In this document: positions 1 through 5,398 of the stretch, in pieces | Layout: every line of letters starts with the position of its first letter | Position numbering within the stretch: the stretch's first letter is position 1 | Made by a program: the position numbers and the translations under genes | The notes under the pieces: generated by a model | Database searches by the model: none | What the model was told of the DNA's origin: nothing | Seen by the model: only the letters and a program-made list of their open reading frames with translations | Assembly: GCA_900544475.1 (NCBI GenBank) | Contig: UQVU01000123.1 | Span: forward strand, 1 to 5,451 | DNA: 5,451 nucleotides | Origin: an uncultured Butyricicoccus sp. | Lineage (GTDB): Bacteria; Bacillota; Clostridia; Oscillospirales; Butyricicoccaceae | Direction: 5' to 3'

Positions 1-110
1 CCGTCTTTAGGGGTGTCCTGTACCCCCTTTTGCCCCTGCCGCTGGGAGGCGGCAATGCCCCGGCTGCCGCCCGGCAGCATCTCTCCCCACCCCGGGATTG
101 GGGTCAACCG

Positions 111-261
111 CGCCTGCTGCGTCCAAGGCCGCAGGAACAGCGGAAACGTTCACCCTCTCCTCCGGAGGGAAAAAGGCTCGTGCCCGCCGGGGGCACAATC
201 TCCGCCTCCTGCGTCTGCGCCGCAGGAACAGCGGAAGATTTCGCGCTCTCCCTCGGAGGGA
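111..261. repeat. Two tandem copies of a ~60-bp intergenic module (period 91-92 bp)
   Basis: Copy 1 spans about 111-170 and copy 2 about 203-261. Each starts with a block reading CGCCT[G/C]CTGCGT (111-122; 203-214). Then comes a perfect 17-bp direct repeat, CCGCAGGAACAGCGGAA (129-145; 220-236), and a palindromic CTCTCCYYCGGAGGGA (155-170; 246-261). The last two blocks keep exactly 91 bp between copies, which indicates duplication of one composite unit rather than chance. A separate hairpin (180-196) lies between the copies. The unit is non-coding. It resembles the small dispersed intergenic palindromes seen in GC-rich Clostridia, but that comparison is from memory and no family name can be assigned. 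Confidence 0.75.
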
Positions 262-286
262 GAATTACCCCTCTCCCCCGGAGGGA
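155..286. repeat. Three copies of a 16-bp palindromic motif, CTCTCCYYCGGAGGGA
   Basis: Copies lie at 155-170, 246-261 and 271-286 and differ only at the two central pyrimidines. Each can fold into a small hairpin; in the middle copy, 248-253 pairs with 257-262 around a 3-nt loop. The first two belong to the duplicated module. The third stands alone 25 bp after the second and ends only 8 bp before the -35 position of the flippase promoter. The right arms contain GGAGGG, which resembles a Shine-Dalgarno sequence, but no start codon with a sensible reading frame follows, so I do not read them as ribosome binding sites. Confidence 0.7.
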
Positions 287-294
287 AATAGAGG

Positions 295-323
295 TCGCTT
301 TTTCGCGATATATGTGGTATAAT
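295..323 (+). promoter_or_regulatory. Extended -10 promoter of the flippase gene
   Basis: A perfect -10 hexamer TATAAT lies at 318-323, preceded by TGG (315-317), which makes it an extended -10 (TGn-TATAAT). With a 17-bp spacer the -35 position is TCGCTT (295-300), which matches the TTGACA consensus poorly; the extended -10 probably compensates. Transcription would start near 330, giving a leader of only about 20 nt. The local switch from GC-rich repeats to AT-rich sequence supports the call. Confidence 0.7.
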
Positions 324-348
324 AAATCTATCTGACCGAAAGAGAGGG

Positions 349-1800
349 ATGGATTTGTCCTCTAAAAATACTATGACGCGAGATGCGATGATGTTCCTGC
401 CGGCGAAGGTCGTCGAGGGACTGCTCGTCATCGCGTGCTCGTCGCTCTACACGCATATTTTCGTCGAGGGCGCGGTAACAGGCTTCAACCTGACCAACAC
501 GACCGTGCAGCTCATCTATCTGATTCTTGCCGGATGGATGGCGAACTCCGCGACGCGCTACGTGGGCGAGGAATACCGCGCGGACAGCGGCCGCGGCCTG
601 TTCTCGACCGTTTCGACCATCTATCTCGGCCTGTGCGTCATCGTGGCGGCAGGCTGCGGCATCACGGCAACGGTAACGGGCAACACGCTCTATTGGGGCG
701 GCGCGCTCATGTTCTGCTCGTACACCGCGTTTCAGGTGCTGAACGCCGCGCTCATTCAGCTCGGCCGCGTCAAGGCGTCTATCTTCTGGTCGCTGACCTC
801 GGCGACGCTCAAGCTCGCGGTCGCGTTCGCGCTTGTCGGCGGCAAGTCCAACTATCCGTCCGCGTTCCCGGCGATTTTCGCTAACACGATTGCAGACGGC
901 GTGGCGTCCGTCGGCGCGGTCTTTGCGCTCGGTCTGCCGACGATCGTCCGGCTGCGTTACTTCTCCAAGCCGCTGCTCAACCGCTTTCTCAAATATGGCG
1001 TGCCGCTGATGGGCGTTTCCATCTCGGTCGCGCTGCTCAACCAGATCGACAAGTACCTCGTTGTCGGCTTCTACGGCGATGTGCTTTACGCCTATTATTC
1101 GACCAACAACTCGATTGCGAGCGGCCTGTTCACCATGATTTCGGTCGGCATCATGCGCGGCGTATACCCGGCGGTGCTGCGTGCGTGGCGCGACGGCGGT
1201 AAGGCGGCCGCAAAGCCGCTGCTCGACCAGGGCGTTCGCCTGTACCTGCTGATTGCCGTTCCGGCGGTCGCCGGTCTGACGGCGGTTTCGCTCCCGATGT
1301 CGCGCTTTCTGTTCGCCAAAGGCTACGAAGCGGGCGCACCGGTCATTGCCTACACCGCGCTTGCGATGCTGTTCATGGGTCTGACCGAGTACGCAAACAA
1401 GGCCTACGAGCTTGAGCAGGCGACCGTGCACGTGCTCCAGAACAGCGCCATCGCGGCCTGCATCAAGGTCGTGAGCAGCATTGTCCTGCTTAAGCTGCTC
1501 GGCTTCACGGGCGGTGCGCTCGGCTCGATCGTGGCGTTCGCGTCCTACTTCCTGATCACCTGCGCAAGAGTCCGCTCGCGCTTTCTGTTCCGTGTGCCGA
1601 CGCTCTCGGTCGTGCGCATCGTGATTTCCGCCGTGCTCTGCGGCGGCGCCGCCTATGCGTGCACGCTGCTGCCGCTCGGCAATATCCTGCGTCTGGCGCT
1701 TGCCTGCGTGGTCGGCGCGGCGGTCTACGCCGTCTGCATCATCTCCTCCGGCGAGGGCAAGGAGGAAATGCAGGCCGTCCTGCGCCGCTTCAAGCGATAA
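349..1800 (+). CDS. Polysaccharide/lipid-linked oligosaccharide flippase-like membrane protein (Wzx, MOP superfamily)
   Basis: This 483-residue protein is almost entirely hydrophobic helices, consistent with the 12-14 membrane spans and usual length of Wzx/RfbX and related MOP exporters. These proteins move lipid-linked glycans or similar substrates across the cytoplasmic membrane. Features typical of the family include an N-terminal amphipathic stretch into the first span (about 11-36), a central FLKYGVPLMGVSISVALLNQIDKYLV-like segment (213-238) carrying the conserved Asp-Lys after a membrane span, and a VYPAV element (272-276) followed by a charged loop and a second bundle of spans (about 296-467). 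The C-terminus is short and basic. The ATG at 349 was chosen because it is the first start in frame, but AGAGAGGG (341-348) touches it directly; a TTG at 355 would sit 6 nt from the same site. The gene stands alone with its own promoter and terminator. No glycosyltransferase gene is visible nearby, so the substrate cannot be named. Superfamily membership is fairly sure; the exact subfamily is not. Confidence 0.85.
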   Translation: MDLSSKNTMTRDAMMFLPAKVVEGLLVIACSSLYTHIFVEGAVTGFNLTNTTVQLIYLILAGWMANSATRYVGEEYRADSGRGLFSTVSTIYLGLCVIVAAGCGITATVTGNTLYWGGALMFCSYTAFQVLNAALIQLGRVKASIFWSLTSATLKLAVAFALVGGKSNYPSAFPAIFANTIADGVASVGAVFALGLPTIVRLRYFSKPLLNRFLKYGVPLMGVSISVALLNQIDKYLVVGFYGDVLYAYYSTNNSIASGLFTMISVGIMRGVYPAVLRAWRDGGKAAAKPLLDQGVRLYLLIAVPAVAGLTAVSLPMSRFLFAKGYEAGAPVIAYTALAMLFMGLTEYANKAYELEQATVHVLQNSAIAACIKVVSSIVLLKLLGFTGGALGSIVAFASYFLITCARVRSRFLFRVPTLSVVRIVISAVLCGGAAYACTLLPLGNILRLALACVVGAAVYAVCIISSGEGKEEMQAVLRRFKR

Positions 1801-1808
1801 TAAAACAG

Positions 1809-1855
1809 AAAACACCTTCCGCTTACGGCTCAAAACCGTTTTCGGAAAGTGTTTT
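1809..1855. terminator. Bidirectional intrinsic terminator between convergent flippase and trkH genes
   Basis: AAAACAC-C-TTCCG (1809-1821) pairs with CGGAA-A-GTGTTTT (1843-1855), giving 12 base pairs with one C-A mismatch. Inside the loop a second stem forms from ACGG (1825-1828) and CCGT (1836-1839). On the plus strand the hairpin runs into TTTTGTT, and on the minus strand into TTTTCTGTTTTA, so either orientation has a U-rich tail. It starts 8 nt after the flippase stop codon. It lies about 118 nt past the trkH stop, with a repeat cluster in between. Confidence 0.85.
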
Positions 1856-1882
1856 GTTATGTCGGTATTTGTATCGGGCGCT

Positions 1883-1946
1883 GTCCCGCAGGGCAGAACG
1901 TTCCGGAGTAGAACAGTCCCGTAGGGCGGGGTGCCCTCACCCCGCC
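1883..1946. repeat. GC-rich palindromic intergenic repeat cluster
   Basis: A perfect 9-bp inverted repeat, GGCGGGGTG (1925-1933) and CACCCCGCC (1938-1946), encloses the 4-nt loop CCCT. Just upstream, GTCCCG[C/T]AGGGC occurs twice as a 12-bp direct repeat with one difference (1883-1894 and 1916-1927), so the second copy leads into the palindrome. Between them lie the self-complementary GAACGTTC (1896-1903) and a GTTC/GAAC pair. No U-tract follows the strong palindrome on either strand, so a simple terminator role is unlikely. A GTAGGGCGGGG-type palindrome is what I would expect of a dispersed REP-like element in this group of bacteria, but copy number cannot be judged from one window. Confidence 0.65.
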
Positions 1947-1973
1947 GCAGGCAGGGAGTTTTTCGACAGTCTT

Positions 1974-3419
1974 TTATTTGTTGCGCTGCCACGTACCCGG
2001 CGTAAACAGCAGCAGCATCGGGAACAGCTCCAGTCGGCCTGCGAGCATATCGAAAATCAGAACGAGCTTGCTCACCGGCGGGAAAAAGCCGAAGTTGCAG
2101 GTCGGGCCGCACAGCGACAGGCCGGGGCCGACGTTGTTGAGCGTCGTGGCGACCGAGGTGAAGCAGGTCACGAGGTCCTCGCACGAGAACGCGATAATGA
2201 GCAGGGAAACGATGAAAATGCCGGCGTAGGCCACGACAAAGACGTTGATGGAGCGTATGACCTCGTGCGCGACGCGCTGGCCGTCCATCTTGTTGACGCG
2301 CACCAGACGCGGGTGGATGAGGCACATCAGCTCTTTCTTGACGCTCTTGCCGAGCAGCAGGATGCGCGAGCACTTCATGCCGCCGCCTGTCGAACCGGCG
2401 CACGCGCCGATGAACATGAGCAGCACGAGCAGCGCTCTGCTGAACGCCGGCCACTGGTCGAAGTCCATGGTCGAGAAACCGGTGGTCGTGATGATGGACG
2501 CGACCTGAAAAAGCGAGTGGTGGAAGCTCTCGCGCAGCGAGCCGAACATCGGCCGCACGTTGAACGCGATAAGTCCCGCAAACACGAAAATCACGCCGAG
2601 ATAGACGCGGATTTCTTCGATGCGGAACGCCTGACGGAATTTCCGGGTGAGGATGAGGAAATAGGCGCTGAAATTGATGCCGAACAGGATCATAAAGACC
2701 GTGATAACGTTCTGGAGGTACGCGCTGTTGTAGTGCGCGATGGAATCGTTCCAGTTGCCGAAGCCGCCCGTACCGGCCGTGCCGAGCGAGACGCAGACCG
2801 CGTCGAAGAACGGCATGCCGCCGATCAGCAGCAGAAGCATCTGGAGCACGGTCAGACCGAAGTAGATGGCGTACAGAATGGTCGCGGTGTCGCGCATATG
2901 GGGCGACATCTTGGAAACCGAGGGGCCGGGACTTTCCGCACGCATGAGGAAGATGGTCTGTCCGCCCGCGAGCGGGAGCACGATCAGCATGAACACGAGC
3001 ACGCCCATACCGCCGACCCAGTGCGTCAGACAGCGCCACAGCATGGAAGCGTGGGACAGCGCCTCGACGTCGCTGAGAATGGTCGCGCCGGTCGTGGTGA
3101 AGCCGGAAACCGTTTCAAAGAGCGCATCGACGAAAAACGGTATCTCGCCGCTGAGCACGAACGGCAGTGCGCCGATAACGGCCAGAATGAGCCAGCAGAG
3201 CGCAACGGTCACGTAGCCCTCGCGGGCGTAGAAGCGGGTGTTTTTCGGCTTTCTGTGGCACAGGAGCGCCGCACCGGCAAGAGAAACCGCCGCCGCAATC
3301 AGGTAAGCGGGGAGCTCCTCCTCGCCGTAGATAACGGCGGTCAGCGCCGGACAGAGCAGAAAGACCGACTCGATGCCCAGCATCCAGCCGATGAGGTATC
3401 GAACGATGGCAAAATTCAT
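1974..3419 (-). CDS. trkH: TrkH family potassium uptake protein (membrane pore subunit)
   Basis: TrkH is the K+-translocating subunit of the Trk system in the cytoplasmic membrane, built from four M1-P-M2 repeats whose P-loops form the selectivity filter. All four are visible in this 481-residue protein: FETVSGFTTTGA (101-112), TAGTGGFGN (214-222), ASIITTTGFS (307-316) and TTLNNVGPG (425-433). The intramembrane loop GSTGGGMKCSR (342-352), including the basic residues that help gate the pore, and the C-terminal AGRLELFPMLLL (460-471) are also typical. Length fits the family (E. coli TrkH is about 480 residues), and I see no frameshift or missing filter glycine. The ATG is preceded by AGGAGG (3428-3433) with 8 nt spacing. 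It follows trkA by 12 nt, so the two are surely cotranscribed. The terminator at 1809-1855 probably ends the transcript. Confidence 0.96.
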   Translation of the reverse strand: MNFAIVRYLIGWMLGIESVFLLCPALTAVIYGEEELPAYLIAAAVSLAGAALLCHRKPKNTRFYAREGYVTVALCWLILAVIGALPFVLSGEIPFFVDALFETVSGFTTTGATILSDVEALSHASMLWRCLTHWVGGMGVLVFMLIVLPLAGGQTIFLMRAESPGPSVSKMSPHMRDTATILYAIYFGLTVLQMLLLLIGGMPFFDAVCVSLGTAGTGGFGNWNDSIAHYNSAYLQNVITVFMILFGINFSAYFLILTRKFRQAFRIEEIRVYLGVIFVFAGLIAFNVRPMFGSLRESFHHSLFQVASIITTTGFSTMDFDQWPAFSRALLVLLMFIGACAGSTGGGMKCSRILLLGKSVKKELMCLIHPRLVRVNKMDGQRVAHEVIRSINVFVVAYAGIFIVSLLIIAFSCEDLVTCFTSVATTLNNVGPGLSLCGPTCNFGFFPPVSKLVLIFDMLAGRLELFPMLLLFTPGTWQRNK

Positions 3420-3427
3420 TTATTGTG

Positions 3428-3433
3428 CCTCCT
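3428..3433 (-). promoter_or_regulatory. trkH ribosome binding site overlapping the trkA stop codon
   Basis: On the minus strand the sequence reads TAGGAGG. The TAG stop of trkA (3432-3434) provides the first bases of the AGGAGG Shine-Dalgarno sequence of trkH, whose ATG begins 8 nt further on. Ribosomes ending trkA translation therefore sit on the trkH binding site, an arrangement that favours translational coupling and balanced subunit production. The coupling is an inference from the layout. Confidence 0.85.
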
Positions 3434-4781
3434 ACGGCAGGAAAATATCTTGAAGGTCGTTCATGCCCTGACGGGTGGATACAACGATAACGGTATCGCC
3501 CTCCTGAAGCTCGTCGCGGCCGCGCGGAATGATGCGGCGGCCCTTGCGGTTGATGCAGCACAGCAGCACATCCGGGCGGATAGGCATATCCTGAAGCGGA
3601 ACGCCGGTCAGGTGGTGCGCGGCCACGCGGAACTCAAGCGCCTCCGCGCCGCCGAGCTGATGCAGGGTTTCGATGTTCGAACCCATCGAGTTCTGCATGG
3701 CGCGGGTGTACTGGCCGATAAGCTCGGCGGTGGTCTGCTTGGGGCGGACGATGGTGCCGATGGGCAGGTGCGAAATGACCTCCTCGAAGTTCACACGGTT
3801 GACCTTGGTGAACAGACGAGCCTTAGAGTGGCGTCCGGCGTGCAGGGAGAGCAGGATGTTCTCCTCGTCCATGCCGGTGAGGGCTGCGAACGCGCCGCAG
3901 GAGGACAGACCCTCCTCGTCGAGCAGCTCGCGGTCGGTGCCGTCGCCGTGAATGACCGTTGCGGCAGGCAGCTTCTCGGACAGAAATTCGCACCGCTCCA
4001 GACTGTTTTCGATGATTTTCACTGAGAGACCGGCGTCAAGCAGGATTTTCGCGAGGAAAAAGGCGATTTTGCCGCCGCCGACCAGCATGGCGTTCTTGAT
4101 GGGCATACTGGGGACGCCGATCTGGTCGAAGAAGAACTTCTGCTCCTTCGGGGGGATAATGACCGTGATGTCGTCGCCCGCGTGCAGAATGAAATCGCCC
4201 TTGGGGATATAGGTCGTGTCGCCGCGGCGGACCATGCACAGCAGCACATTGGTGCGCAGAAGGGGATTGACCTCGCATACCGCCATGCCCTCCAGATGTG
4301 ACCCCGCCGGAATGCGGACGTCGAGCAGCTCGATGCGGCCGCGTGCGAACGTGCTGACGCCGATGGCGGACGGGAAACGCATGAGTCGGGAAACGACACG
4401 CGCGGTCGAAAGCTCGGGGTTGATTGCCATGGAAATACCGAGTTCATCCCGGATAAAGCCGAGGTCCGCGACGTACTGCGGATCACGCACGCGTGCGATC
4501 GCATGGCAGCCGGAAGCCTTTCGGGCGGTCAGGCAGGAGAGAAGGTTGATCTCGTCGTGTGTCGTGACCGCGATGACGAGGTCGGTGTCCTGCACGCCCG
4601 CCTCGAGCAGAACCTGATAGCTTGTGCCGCTGCCGACAACAGCCGTGAGGTCGAGACGGTTGGTCAGCTCCTCCAGGCGCCGCTCGGATAAGGCGATGAG
4701 CGTCAGCTCATGACCCTCTGCGGAAAGCTGCTCCGCCAGCGCGGAACCGACCTTGCCGCAGCCTACAATTATGATGCGCAT
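3432..4781 (-). CDS. trkA: TrkA, cytoplasmic NAD-binding regulatory subunit of the Trk potassium system
   Basis: TrkA forms the cytoplasmic ring that gates TrkH in response to nucleotides. This 449-residue protein has the standard double layout (E. coli TrkA has 458): RCK-N 1 at about 1-125 with a Rossmann start IIIVGCGKVGSALA (3-16), RCK-C 1 at about 145-212, RCK-N 2 at about 230-350 starting MLVGGGKIA (232-240) with acidic E258 at the end of the second strand, and RCK-C 2 at about 370-449. In RCK-N 1 the residue expected to be acidic at the end of strand 2 is replaced (LTLIALS, 26-32), so nucleotide binding there may be altered. The frame stays open 28 codons further upstream, but the ATG at 4781 is chosen because MRIIIVG is the usual TrkA N-terminus and GGAGG (4788-4792) precedes it by 6 nt. 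In Firmicutes, RCK-C domains of related proteins can bind c-di-AMP; whether this one does cannot be seen. Confidence 0.95.
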   Translation of the reverse strand: MRIIIVGCGKVGSALAEQLSAEGHELTLIALSERRLEELTNRLDLTAVVGSGTSYQVLLEAGVQDTDLVIAVTTHDEINLLSCLTARKASGCHAIARVRDPQYVADLGFIRDELGISMAINPELSTARVVSRLMRFPSAIGVSTFARGRIELLDVRIPAGSHLEGMAVCEVNPLLRTNVLLCMVRRGDTTYIPKGDFILHAGDDITVIIPPKEQKFFFDQIGVPSMPIKNAMLVGGGKIAFFLAKILLDAGLSVKIIENSLERCEFLSEKLPAATVIHGDGTDRELLDEEGLSSCGAFAALTGMDEENILLSLHAGRHSKARLFTKVNRVNFEEVISHLPIGTIVRPKQTTAELIGQYTRAMQNSMGSNIETLHQLGGAEALEFRVAAHHLTGVPLQDMPIRPDVLLCCINRKGRRIIPRGRDELQEGDTVIVVSTRQGMNDLQDIFLP

Positions 4782-4787
4782 ACAGCG

Positions 4788-4792
4788 CCTCC
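4788..4792 (-). promoter_or_regulatory. trkA ribosome binding site (decides the start)
   Basis: CCTCC on the plus strand is GGAGG on the transcript, 6 nt before the ATG at 4779-4781. The upstream in-frame ATG at 4865 lacks such a site and would add a 28-residue extension unlike any TrkA. It also lies immediately downstream of the predicted transcription start. This fixes the shorter start. Confidence 0.88.
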
Positions 4793-4805
4793 GATCTTTT
4801 ATACT

Positions 4806-4861
4806 GGGGCAGAAAAGGGCATCTCTTGACACCCTGCCGCCCGATGGAGCGGATACTCCGC
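4806..4861 (-). promoter_or_regulatory. Structured 5' leader of the trkAH transcript
   Basis: The leader of about 90 nt can form two hairpins when read as RNA from the minus strand. The first is GCGGA-gua-UCCGC (4861 down to 4849). The second is larger: GG-c-GGCAG (4841-4834) pairs with CUGCCCC (4812-4806), enclosing an inner stem (GGUGUC at 4833-4828 with GAUGCC at 4823-4818, loop AAGA). Four U residues (4816-4813) follow the inner stem, so an attenuator-like alternative fold is possible. I do not recognise a known riboswitch. The structure was found by eye and no folding energy was computed. Confidence 0.4.
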
Positions 4862-4876
4862 CCATATTACTATTGG

Positions 4877-4905
4877 ATTATAGCCTTTTGGTGACGAAAA
4901 AGCAA
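4877..4905 (-). promoter_or_regulatory. Sigma-A-like promoter of the trkA-trkH operon
   Basis: On the minus strand, TTGCTT (4905-4900) and TATAAT (4882-4877) are separated by exactly 17 bp. The -10 is perfect, and the -35 matches 3 of 6 positions, including the important TTG. The region is AT-rich compared with its surroundings and lies between the terminator of the right-hand gene and trkA. Transcription would begin near 4870, about 90 nt before the trkA start codon. Confidence 0.7.
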
Positions 4906-4980
4906 TATCCAGAACAGCCTTCCGCGAAATTTTTAACGAAATATAGAGATTTTGTCCGATTATTCCGGATATATGCACAG

Positions 4981-5012
4981 AAAAAGGAAAAAGGCTCACC
5001 GAAGTGAGCCTT
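4981..5012 (-). terminator. Intrinsic terminator with C(UUCG)G tetraloop
   Basis: Read on the minus strand, AAGGCTCAC (5012-5004) pairs perfectly with GTGAGCCTT (4999-4991) over 9 bp around the loop TTCG (5003-5000). The closing C-G pair makes the very stable C(UUCG)G tetraloop. A T-rich tail, TTTCCTTTTT (4990-4981), follows. The hairpin begins 20 nt after the stop codon of the Cys-rich gene and separates that gene from the trkAH promoter. Confidence 0.93.
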
Positions 5013-5032
5013 ACAAAAGCCTGTCGCAGATT

Positions 5033-5398
5033 TTATTCGCAGCCGCCGCAGCTGTCGCAGCCGCCGGTGCAGCCCTGTGCTTCGGCCGCCTCGCGCTCGG
5101 CCTTGACGCGCGCCTCGTAGGCGTAGAGCGAGCCTTCGGTGATGTGGCTGAGGGCGGCGATGCGCTCGTTTACCATGTCCCACAGGCACATGGGCAGGTG
5201 GTCGCGGTGGCCGCGGTGGATGGTCACGCACTCGAAGCAGTTGCCGTGGTGGGGGCATTTTTCCTTGCAGGGGCAGTGGTCGCCGGACTCACGCACCTGG
5301 CGGAGAAATTCCATCTTGATTTTGAGGGCTTCCTCGTGGAAACCCTGCTGATCAAGCTCGTTCTGCATGATTGCAAGCTCGTTGCCGTCAATCTTCAT
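5033..5398 (-). CDS. Small cysteine/histidine-rich protein, probable metal binding, function unknown
   Basis: The product is 121 residues, soluble, with no signal peptide or membrane span. Residues 1-40 look helical and charged. A Cys/His cluster follows: C42, C44, C48, C54, C57 and C71, with H41, H50, H51, H61, H64 and H67, in the pattern CPCxxxCPxHGxCxxCVxxHR...LPMC. Residues 72-108 form a charged helical stretch, and the tail has C110-x3-C114-x2-C117-x2-C120 in a Gly-rich setting. Ten cysteines in 121 residues strongly suggest a zinc or iron-sulfur site. The CPxHGxC...LPxC pattern resembles small uncharacterised clostridial proteins (DUF6485-like, from memory and unconfirmed). The ATG at 5398 follows AAGAGG (5408-5413) with 9 nt spacing; the frame stays open to the window edge but has no other start codon in view. 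No promoter is visible, so it may be the last gene of an operon entering from the right. I do not assign a function. Confidence 0.82.
   Translation of the reverse strand: MKIDGNELAIMQNELDQQGFHEEALKIKMEFLRQVRESGDHCPCKEKCPHHGNCFECVTIHRGHRDHLPMCLWDMVNERIAALSHITEGSLYAYEARVKAEREAAEAQGCTGGCDSCGGCE

Larger units (their letters stand above)
1..317. other. Gene-free, GC-rich intergenic stretch with many small hairpins
   Basis: I see no supportable gene here. The frames that stay open read as Pro/Gly/Arg-rich low-complexity peptides, overlap each other, and lack convincing ribosome binding sites. The DNA instead carries a series of short inverted repeats: arms at 37-42 and 49-54 (loop of 6), 63-68 and 73-78 (loop of 4), 180-185 and 191-196 (loop of 5), and 208-213 and 221-226 (loop of 7), plus the duplicated module and palindromes listed separately. 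The GC-rich repeats end at about 294, where the sequence turns AT-rich and becomes the promoter of the downstream flippase gene. The gene to the left lies outside the window. Confidence 0.7.

Noticed and set aside
10..31. Possible terminator: GGGGT (10-14) with ACCCC (22-26) followed by a T-run
   Set aside because: The stem is only 5 bp with a 7-nt loop and an intervening C before four Ts. It might end a gene from the left, but no gene end is visible to support it.
111..286. CRISPR-like array
   Set aside because: There are only two or three copies, repeat units differ in length and content, and the material between them carries its own hairpins rather than unique spacers.
13..335. Several small open frames in the left intergenic region on both strands
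   Set aside because: They overlap one another, are low-complexity Pro/Gly/Arg-rich, and are built from the duplicated repeat module.
328..3039. A 903-codon open frame on the minus strand across the flippase and most of trkH
   Set aside because: It is antisense to the flippase and out of frame with trkH, runs through the terminator and repeat cluster, and its product is Arg/Ala/His-rich with no recognisable domain. GC-rich third positions explain the lack of stops.
1659..4025. A 788-codon open frame on the plus strand antisense to trkH and trkA
   Set aside because: The predicted product is a charged, low-complexity protein, and the opposite strand carries two unmistakable Trk genes. It is a shadow of their codon use.
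4798..4803. Minus-strand TATAAA near the trkA start as a second -10
   Set aside because: Transcription would begin within the ribosome binding site, leaving it largely out of the message.
4826..4855. Plus-strand TTGACA (4826-4831) as a -35 element
   Set aside because: No good -10 lies at 16-18 bp and no plus-strand gene follows. The bases are better explained as part of the trkA leader stem.
4782..4865. N-terminal extension of TrkA by 28 residues
   Set aside because: The predicted promoter places the transcription start almost at this ATG, there is no ribosome binding site for it, and the extension is unlike TrkA proteins. The GGAGG site supports the ATG at 4781.
5036..5069. C-terminal CxxxCxxC of the small protein as a radical SAM motif
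   Set aside because: The spacing matches, but it is at the extreme C-terminus of a 121-residue protein with no TIM-barrel domain, so it cannot be a radical SAM enzyme site.
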